Part shown: piece by piece, positions 58,028 through 64,000 of the stretch | How the letters are laid out: each line of letters opens with the position of its first letter | How positions within the stretch are numbered: the first letter of the stretch is position 1 | From: Kluyveromyces lactis | Taxonomy: Eukaryota; Ascomycota; Saccharomycetes; Saccharomycetales; Saccharomycetaceae | Reading direction: 5' to 3' | Assembly (NCBI RefSeq): GCF_000002515.2 | Contig: NC_006040.1 | Coordinates: 1,576,728-1,640,727 of the forward strand | DNA length: 64,000 bases | Program-made: the position numbers and the translations under genes | The notes under the pieces: model-generated | What the model was told of the DNA's origin: nothing | Seen by the model: the letters and a program-made list of their open reading frames with translations, nothing else | Database searches by the model: none

Positions 58028-59326
58028 TCAAATTTCCTTGTGCACCATTGCATCTCTGGCTGGACCAGTGCCCACCCATTGGATTGGAACTTCAACGAAG
58101 TCTTCAATGAACTTTAGATATTTTTGAGCATTTTCTGGGAGATCTTCATAGTTGGTAATTTTGCTGATATCTTCTTCCCAGCCTGGCAAGGTGACATATT
58201 CAACTTCGACCTTTGCTAAAGTCAATAAGTCCTCAGGGAAAGATTCTAGCTTCTTACCATCAACAGAGTAGGAAACACCGACCTTAATCTCTTTGAAGGT
58301 ATCTAAAACATCAAGTTTTGTAATGTTCAAAGAGGTATAGCCATTGATCAAATTGGAATATTTCAGAACAACCAGATCTAACCACCCACAACGACGCTTA
58401 CGACCAGTGGTGACACCGAATTCCGCACCAATATTTTGAAGTTTTTCACCGTCTTCGTTTAGTTGTTCGGTCGGGAATGGACCTTCACCGACTCTAGTAG
58501 TGTAAGCCTTGACAACACCAAACACTTCCTTGATAGTACGTGGAGGAATACCTAGACCCGTGATGACACCACCAATACCAGTGTTAGAACTGGTAACATA
58601 CGGATAAGTTCCGAAGTCAATGTCTAGCATTAGAGCATTGGCACCTTCGACAAGAATCTTCTTATTTTTCTTGATTGCGTCGTGCATGAAGTTAACCGAA
58701 TCGACAACGAATGGCTTTAATTGTTCTCTGTAACTTTTGTAACGTTGTAATTCTTCTTCTGGATCGTAGTCGAAGGAACCATAACGTTGTTGTCTTGTCT
58801 CTACCAATCTTCTGTATCTTGTTTCGAAGACTTCCCAAGCTTGTGGATCGTCATTGACCAAATGATGAACTCTTAGACCGGATCTAGAAGCCTTAGTAGA
58901 ATAAGTTGGACCAATACCTTTACCGGTGGTACCAATGTTCTTACCATCCTTTGAAGCACCTGACAATTCAAGTTCTCTCAACTTGTCAGTTCTTTGATGG
59001 AAATCGAAAACCAAATGGGCTCTAGAAGAAATGAACAATCTACCTTTAGCATTTTTCAAACCTTTGGCCTCTAATGATTTAAGTTCTTCGAAGAAAGATG
59101 GAACATGGATCACGACACCATTACCGATCAAATTTTGGCAGTTGGGGTTTACCAAACCAGAAGGTAACATGTGGAAATCGTATTTAACTCCATTCACAAC
59201 AATGGTATGACCCGCATTATTACCACCGGCTGAACGAGCAACAATATCGTACTCTCCAACGAGTAAATCAACCAACTTACCCTTACCTTCATCTCCCCAT
59301 TGGGAACCTAACACAACATTAACCAT
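58028..59326 (-). CDS. ADE12: Ade12, adenylosuccinate synthetase
   Basis: Ade12 joins IMP and aspartate using GTP, the first step from IMP to AMP. The 432-residue protein (433 in S. cerevisiae) starts at the ATG at 59326 ([12 protein letters not shown]); nine codons upstream begin with [14 protein letters not shown] at residues 8-18 is the purA GTP-binding loop with the catalytic aspartate. NNAGHTIV with the acid-base histidine follows at about 40-47. [17 protein letters not shown] and the second signature [11 protein letters not shown] near the end are intact. Codon use is fairly biased, fitting a well-expressed enzyme. It is convergent with ALG9 (164 bp between stops). Confidence 0.98.
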   Translation of the reverse strand: MVNVVLGSQWGDEGKGKLVDLLVGEYDIVARSAGGNNAGHTIVVNGVKYDFHMLPSGLVNPNCQNLIGNGVVIHVPSFFEELKSLEAKGLKNAKGRLFISSRAHLVFDFHQRTDKLRELELSGASKDGKNIGTTGKGIGPTYSTKASRSGLRVHHLVNDDPQAWEVFETRYRRLVETRQQRYGSFDYDPEEELQRYKSYREQLKPFVVDSVNFMHDAIKKNKKILVEGANALMLDIDFGTYPYVTSSNTGIGGVITGLGIPPRTIKEVFGVVKAYTTRVGEGPFPTEQLNEDGEKLQNIGAEFGVTTGRKRRCGWLDLVVLKYSNLINGYTSLNITKLDVLDTFKEIKVGVSYSVDGKKLESFPEDLLTLAKVEVEYVTLPGWEEDISKITNYEDLPENAQKYLKFIEDFVEVPIQWVGTGPARDAMVHKEI

Positions 59327-60364
59327 GGCGTAAGGAACAAATTTATGACACAAGTCTAGAAACTTACAGCTTCAACGATTGAAAGCTCTATTGAACGCAA
59401 ATAAAACGTTACTTCTCCAAGGAACCTAAAAAAAAATCATAATTATAATGGTAAACAAGAAATAAAAAATTATACTATTAATGTGCTAACATTGGAAACA
59501 TAAGACAGATTAATTGTTCTTTGTCTTTGAGTCTCTTTTGAATGAGAGAAGATTCGATCCAAGATGCAAATGATTCCAAGGCAATTTAAATACGAAAATC
59601 CATTAGTTCAAGGTATGGAGGAAAAAGAAAAAAAAGAAAAACTCATGTAGGAAGAAAAATTCAATTTTTCATGACATCAACAAATTCAACTTTAAGGTGG
59701 AAACGACGATTAGTCACTGCCTTGCATTCGGTAGAGCAGTGGTCGTATCCTCCGAATCGTAAGAAGGCGGTTCACTAGTGTAGATTTATTTACCTTCATC
59801 TGGATTTCTCTTCTGTTAACAGCTGAAATACCTCTAGAATGGTTCGGATGTGACTATCTTCACAATTTAGTTCCTGACTTGAACTTGGCAGCTCTTTTTT
59901 TAACTTGTATTTTCCCAATATACTGAAAAATTAACTCTCTCGGTAATACTAAAACATGTAATGTAAATTAAGAGCTTGCTTGTTAAACTCGTATGAAATT
60001 GCGGGCATTTTCTAGTCCAGCTGAAGATCTGAGCGCTGTGTCACAATTTTCTACCGGCTACTCCGTTCCGGCTTAGCAGAGACTCTGAATGTAAAAAATA
60101 CCAGGAAGCCCGAGTAAAAATAAAGATAAAGGGAGGAAAGAAAGGTATGTTATGTTTAATCGGAATCGACGATAGATCTTTGGTGCGGTTGATTCAACTC
60201 TTCGATGGCGACAGATGTTACTCCCCAGCTACTGTATGCTTTTGCGTGTTTTGAAATTTTTTTTTTTTGACTCTGTCTGACTACATAGTAGCATAATCTG
60301 CAGAGAAGGTCAGCTGGAAGCTCCACCAATTCACACGCTCGGTGGGACACCGTAGGTAATCATA

Positions 60365-60372
60365 GTCACGTG
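60365..60372 (+). promoter_or_regulatory. Cbf1/Pho4-type GTCACGTG site
   Basis: Exact match to the RTCACRTG consensus in the ADE12-POP1 intergenic region. No adjoining AT-rich CDEII or TTCCGAA element is seen, so it is not a centromere. Confidence 0.45.
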
Positions 60373-60523
60373 CGTTCCTTTTTCGCATACCGAGAGAAGC
60401 GTTGCAATATATAGCAGAATCAAACTCAGAGGAATATATTTACGATCTTAAGTAAATGCTGAATGAACTGCTGGGTATGCCATCATGTACCTTGAATTCG
60501 AGTGTACCATAGCGGATTTGTTA

Positions 60524-60535
60524 ATCACGTGACTC
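60524..60535 (+). promoter_or_regulatory. bHLH site overlapping a TGACTC element
   Basis: ATCACGTGACTC joins the Cbf1-type core ATCACGTG to TGACTC, the Gcn4/Bas1 core used by purine genes such as ADE12. It is 1.2 kb from ADE12 and 280 bp from POP1. Confidence 0.4.
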
Positions 60536-60652
60536 TTCAGGCTTTTTTGTCACTGAGATGTCGTATTCATAGCATTGAGATGGATTTCAGTCAAAAGAAA
60601 AAAGGAAAGACAATAAAAATATGCTTGAGAATCATTAATAGTGAAATGCGAG

Positions 60653-60664
60653 CTCATCTCATCC
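60653..60664 (-). promoter_or_regulatory. PAC-like element upstream of POP1
   Basis: CTCATCTCATCC holds the reverse complement of GAGATGAG, one base off the PAC consensus GCGATGAG. It lies 150 bp before POP1, whose product processes tRNA and rRNA precursors. Confidence 0.35.
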
Positions 60665-60813
60665 ATCATTAGAGAATCAAGATATAAGGACTAGAAGGTA
60701 CAATAATCAATTATTGCCCAAAGCAGGCAATCAATTAGCTACTAGTAATATTTTACTTGGAGTCTACTCTTCGGCTCGCTCTTATTACATCATTATAACC
60801 AAAAAAACACACC

Positions 60814-63267
60814 ATGCCACCGAAACAATTCACAAAGAACCAACAGTTCAAACGAGAAAGAGTTAGAAACGCTCGTCAGATTAGATCCGAAGCATCATCC
60901 GCAAACCCTGGAGAGTTTTCAGAGTCGGGATCAGTGTTGAATATACCCTCTTTTGTTTCTTCCAGAGAATACGAAATTAAACAGTTACAACAATCCATTC
61001 ATAGTTCGAAACAATCCTCATCCACTAGAGTGTTCCAAGCCTTGCCTCGTAGTCTGAGAAGAAGAACAGCATCGCATAATGTAAAAAGAATTCCGAAAAG
61101 ACTTAGGAATAAAGCCTTAAAGGAAATGCAGAAGAGTCAACAACAATTTACCCAAGGAACAAGACATTTATTTGAAAAGAGAAAGCATGGTCTCTCATCC
61201 AGGAAAATTTATAGAGCCAAGATGATGGTCAACCTACTAAGACTAGCATCTAAAGCAAATTCGATGAAATTGAGGCTTCCCGAAAGCTTAACCGCTGGAA
61301 ACAGACAGCTGAGGTCCAAGATCAGATTATTGCAGAAACAGCTAAGGAATTCGAAATCTGAAAAAATCTCCCAACTTAATAACCAATTGGGCTCCTATGA
61401 TAGTACAGGACACAACAAACCTGCAAATAGACCCATAGGACGTGCAAAATACATGAAAAGACAAAAAGACTTTGTATGGCTACCAACTCATTTGTGGAAT
61501 GCGAAAAGATCTCATATGTTCAAGAGATGGGGGTTCCATCTACCGTGGTCTCCCACTCAGAAGAATTTCAGGCTCACTCATAGATTAACAGCCAATGTTG
61601 CAAGTTCTAATGGAGCAATGGCTTGTGACACTAGCTATATGGGTGATATGATAGTTTCCTGTTCTGATCACGAGAAATTGAAGGATGTAATCAAACAACT
61701 GACTAATGGACGGGCTTGTTTACCAAAGTACCTTAAAAGGCAACTGTTTAAGGGTTTATTGTATTTTGGGACCGAATGTGTTGGCCCATGTAATGTCCTT
61801 TGGTTTAATCCAAAATGTGTACTAATCCGTCTTCACCCCTCAATATATCTTCAGGTTTTCAGTAAACTCGTTTCCTGTTTGAATCTGAAAGAATTTTCTG
61901 TTCAAGATTGTCAATTCTCCCTTGGTTCCATTACTATATCTGGTGGGAAATCTCTGTATGCTCTGTCGCAGATATTGAGATCTACAAGCGATTCCACATC
62001 TTACAAGCAATTCCAGAAAATATCACGTATAACAGACTCCACCGTTTTGCCAGAAAAGACAATGTTTGCCTTTGAAGCAATGGACCCCAGATTTTTGTCA
62101 AATCCAAAACCGTGCTCTCATTCTACGCCTATTTCAACAGAACACCTTTTGACATTTTCGGATCAACTGCCTGAAACTGAACTCTCTGAAGTGCTTTGTA
62201 AGTTAGCAAGTTCTTCGGAGAGAAACAATTCATATAATAATCAACAGACACTAAAACAACTAGCAAGAAGACGCAGGGATTTGCGAACTGACTTGAACAA
62301 TCGTAATATGATCCCGCTGAAAGAAACGGACTCTAGAATACCTCTTTTACTCATGAGAGAAAGTCAACACTGGGTATTGATACTGCCGTGGTTTTGGGTT
62401 CTTCCATTTTGGTACCAATTAAACAAAGTTAGTGGTGTATATCACATGGGATTGAAACAATTTCAACAGCAATCATTTGAACAAAAAACTTTGAACTTTC
62501 CTGATGATTACCCATTCACCGCCGTTGGCTATGATGAAGATACACTATACAAAAGTGAAGTTTTACACCATCTCTGGAGTCGGAAACCCGAAGCCAAAAG
62601 AATAAACTACGTCAAACTAGGCCTATTGCATAAAGAAACTATCATAAAAGGAGAGTTAGGATTATGGTTCTCCTGCGATTGGAACCTCCTTCGTATTTTT
62701 CAGAATGGTCTTAAATCTAAAGGCTTTAGAGAAAATGACTTTGCTGATCAAAATAGAACCAGCACATTTAACATTGACAGTGGTGTCATGAAAATTCAAT
62801 ATATCGTTGATCTTTTGAAACTATATGAGAAAAATAAACAGGAACTAAGTTGCCCCGTAGAATTATACAATGGTAAAGTTCAGGAAATTGATGAAGAGTG
62901 TATTGCTACTTCAAGATTACCAATTATACCAGTATCTTGCTCAATTATCCAAAGAGGCCATCCAAAGGATCATGCGCGTATCTATAAAATTCCAGACACT
63001 GATAGCTCGTATTGGAGAGAAATTGCAGGCGGAACTTATAAAAGCAACGGTAAATTACAACATGACACCAAACAGCCTGTTCCTCATTGTTATGATTTAA
63101 TCGGATTTCTGACAAGCGCATCTTTCCATTTGTCTGATGGGAAAGGAATTGGCACAGGATTCATATCGGCATACTCTTTCGAATCATTAACTGACCATTA
63201 CGTTCTAATAAGAAACTGTGGCGAAACCACCTATAGACTTGCAACGTGGAAAAGAATCTCAGTATAA
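60814..63267 (+). CDS. POP1: Pop1, large protein subunit of RNase P and RNase MRP
   Basis: Pop1 is the scaffold protein shared by nuclear RNase P (tRNA 5' ends) and RNase MRP (rRNA processing), and also stabilises telomerase RNA. The 817-residue protein (875 in S. cerevisiae) has a basic N-terminus with NARQIRSEAS. The POP1 signature at about residues 67-175 includes RVFQALPRSLRRRTASHNVK and RIPKRLRNKALKEM. WLPTHLWNAKRSHMFKRWGF and HLPWSPTQKNFR follow near 217-245. The central POPLD segment near 520-610 contains the WVLILPWFWVLPFWYQLN stretch. The C-terminus has the GFLTSASFHLSDGKGIGTGF block. It is followed by the U1 snRNA gene, as in S. cerevisiae. Confidence 0.97.
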   Translation: MPPKQFTKNQQFKRERVRNARQIRSEASSANPGEFSESGSVLNIPSFVSSREYEIKQLQQSIHSSKQSSSTRVFQALPRSLRRRTASHNVKRIPKRLRNKALKEMQKSQQQFTQGTRHLFEKRKHGLSSRKIYRAKMMVNLLRLASKANSMKLRLPESLTAGNRQLRSKIRLLQKQLRNSKSEKISQLNNQLGSYDSTGHNKPANRPIGRAKYMKRQKDFVWLPTHLWNAKRSHMFKRWGFHLPWSPTQKNFRLTHRLTANVASSNGAMACDTSYMGDMIVSCSDHEKLKDVIKQLTNGRACLPKYLKRQLFKGLLYFGTECVGPCNVLWFNPKCVLIRLHPSIYLQVFSKLVSCLNLKEFSVQDCQFSLGSITISGGKSLYALSQILRSTSDSTSYKQFQKISRITDSTVLPEKTMFAFEAMDPRFLSNPKPCSHSTPISTEHLLTFSDQLPETELSEVLCKLASSSERNNSYNNQQTLKQLARRRRDLRTDLNNRNMIPLKETDSRIPLLLMRESQHWVLILPWFWVLPFWYQLNKVSGVYHMGLKQFQQQSFEQKTLNFPDDYPFTAVGYDEDTLYKSEVLHHLWSRKPEAKRINYVKLGLLHKETIIKGELGLWFSCDWNLLRIFQNGLKSKGFRENDFADQNRTSTFNIDSGVMKIQYIVDLLKLYEKNKQELSCPVELYNGKVQEIDEECIATSRLPIIPVSCSIIQRGHPKDHARIYKIPDTDSSYWREIAGGTYKSNGKLQHDTKQPVPHCYDLIGFLTSASFHLSDGKGIGTGFISAYSFESLTDHYVLIRNCGETTYRLATWKRISV

Positions 63268-63412
63268 CCCTCAACCTACTGTAGAAAAAATATGATTACA
63301 TTTTTCCTAATAGATCTATAATATTTTATGTATATTCATGTATAATTACGTTGAAGTGTTACAATCTTCTTTGCCCTTTACTGACTGCCCAAGTTAGTTG
63401 TCATTGGAGTCA

Positions 63413-63419
63413 TTACCCG
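63413..63419 (+). promoter_or_regulatory. Reb1-type site upstream of the U1 gene
   Basis: Exact TTACCCG core about 155 bp before the predicted U1 5' end, inside the POP1-U1 gap. Confidence 0.45.
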
Positions 63420-63485
63420 GATACGAATCCGTCTTTGCGTGAGACTATACGCAGTTTTCAATTTTCAGGTTATTTTTTCTCGAAC

Positions 63486-63493
63486 TATAAAAA
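63486..63493 (+). promoter_or_regulatory. TATA box of the U1 snRNA gene
   Basis: TATAAAAA lies 77-84 bp upstream of the predicted U1 5' end, within the normal spacing for yeast RNA polymerase II genes. A pyrimidine-rich stretch fills the gap. Confidence 0.6.
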
Positions 63494-63569
63494 GAGGCCA
63501 TTGGATTTAACAGACTTTTCCTTTTGAAATTACCTCTTTTTGAATATTCTTTTTTTTTCCTCCCTCTCC

Positions 63570-64000
63570 ATACTTACCTTAAGATGTCAACAGAGATCAT
63601 GAAGTTTGTTGACCGGGTATGAGGTTTTCAAGGAAATACCGGAATGGTATTGTTTTCTCGGAGATGATACTTACAGCTTTTACATTTACATTTTATCTGT
63701 ACGGTTTTCCTGCAATCCACACATATTTGGCAAACCTGGTACCTGCTGACATTTCGTTCTCCCGTTACTTTTTTGGAGGCCTTGGTTTAACCTCGACTCC
63801 ACTAGAGTAGCCCTTTTTTCCTTCTGCCTGGAGAAGAATGGTACTGATTACAAGTCAGTGCTGGGAGAGTCATCGCTGTGGCCAGTTTAGTTTCATTTTA
63901 ATGATCTGGGCTCAAGGAATGTCATGAAAGGCTGACTTACTAGTCTCTGATCTATTCATTAACTTGTTTACAGGTTTATGGGTGAGAGGTAGAAACTTTG
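63570..64000 (+). ncRNA. SNR19: U1 spliceosomal snRNA (5' part; runs to or past the window edge)
   Basis: U1 snRNA pairs with 5' splice sites through its 5' end. The sequence ATACTTACCTTAAGAT at 63570-63585 is identical to the first 16 bases of S. cerevisiae U1, including ACTTACCT, which pairs with the 5' splice site. Right after it, GTCAACA and TGTTGAC form stem-loop I, whose loop GAGATCATGAAG resembles GAGATCAAGAAG of S. cerevisiae, the U1-70K (Snp1) binding site. Downstream, CTTCTGCCTGGAGAAG at 63820-63835 can form a hairpin. S. cerevisiae U1 is 568 nt, so the end is probably beyond 64000; I could not place the Sm site. POP1 and SNR19 are also neighbours in S. cerevisiae. Short frames here (for example at 63584 and 63619) are not genes. 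Confidence 0.9.

Larger units (their letters stand above)
59327..60813. other. divergent intergenic region ADE12-POP1
   Basis: This 1,487 bp region is long for a divergent promoter here. It has two exact RTCACRTG bHLH sites (60365-60372 and 60524-60531), the second joined to a TGACTC (Gcn4/Bas1-type) core. It also has a PAC-like stretch before POP1 (60653-60664). A 64-codon minus-strand frame at 60156-60350 starts with GTG and has no ATG, so I reject it. No RNA gene was recognised. Confidence 0.5.

Noticed and set aside
59701-59780. tRNA-like stretch with GGTAGAGC and GGTTC
   Set aside because: No acceptor stem, anticodon arm or correctly spaced B box could be built.
60156-60350. 64-codon minus-strand frame between ADE12 and POP1
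   Set aside because: It begins with GTG and contains no ATG.
60365-60540. Possible centromere (two CDEI-like sites)
   Set aside because: No AT-rich CDEII of proper length and no TTCCGAA CDEIII follows; the elements fit ordinary bHLH promoter sites.
63584-63616. Possible first exon of a protein gene (ATG to CGG followed by GTATGA)
   Set aside because: The stretch is the 5' end and stem-loop I of U1 snRNA; no branch point or joining exon is visible downstream.

Overview
The window is a gene-dense stretch of a budding-yeast nuclear chromosome (Saccharomycetaceae). It is AT-rich, its genes are almost all intronless and uninterrupted, and they match Saccharomyces cerevisiae proteins in nearly continuous synteny. 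I recognise 33 protein-coding loci (one broken by a frameshift, one shortened) and one snRNA gene.

Gene order shows this is a yeast that did not pass through the whole-genome duplication. Genes that S. cerevisiae keeps on two duplicated tracks are interleaved on one track here. From 1 to about 12.6 kb lies the YDR195-YDR204 block, with LIP2 (YLR239C) inserted beside the single VPS64/FAR10 co-orthologue. From 13 to 64 kb the YNL201-YNL221 series alternates with the YDL226-YDL236 series. GCS1/SPS18 and SSB1/SSB2 each occur once. HO is absent from the GCS1-SSB interval. The 666-residue Rap1, the base composition and the missing HO fit Kluyveromyces (K. lactis-like) best, but that is inference.

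Layout: REF2, CAB5, CBS2, RKM2, LIP2, VPS64, SPC19, RAV2, COQ4 (0.8-12.6 kb); PSY2, SPS19, GCS1, a DPP1-like membrane protein, RTT106, RIO2, SSB, MER1, PTP1, BRE4 (13.4-33.2 kb); OST4, MRX7, VID27, RRG9, PEX17, MFG1, IES2, GYP7, RAP1, PPN2 (33.4-48.2 kb); a 3.7 kb stretch with no convincing gene; then YPD1, MGS1, PHO13, ALG9, ADE12, POP1 and the start of the U1 snRNA gene SNR19 (51.8-64 kb). Genes often sit as convergent pairs with 35-150 bp between stop codons, or as divergent pairs sharing a promoter with Reb1-type TTACCCG sites. I saw no tRNA gene, no complete transposon and no centromere.

The genes are mostly housekeeping and are not an operon-like system: mRNA 3' ends (REF2), CoA and coenzyme Q synthesis (CAB5, COQ4), mitochondrial translation and lipoylation (CBS2, LIP2, MRX7, RRG9), kinetochore (SPC19), V-ATPase assembly (RAV2), chromatin (RTT106, IES2, RAP1), ribosome biogenesis and co-translational folding (RIO2, SSB), N-glycosylation (OST4, ALG9), osmosignalling (YPD1, PTP1) and RNA processing (MER1, POP1, U1).

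The points most worth a second look are a PAP2-family protein that lacks the catalytic His of its phosphatase signature, a VID27 reduced to its N-terminal third, a one-base frameshift in PTP1, a Ppn2 with GNNE for GNHE, a perfect URS1 site before MER1, the unannotated U1 and OST4 genes, and two small related-looking reading frames head to head in the gene desert.
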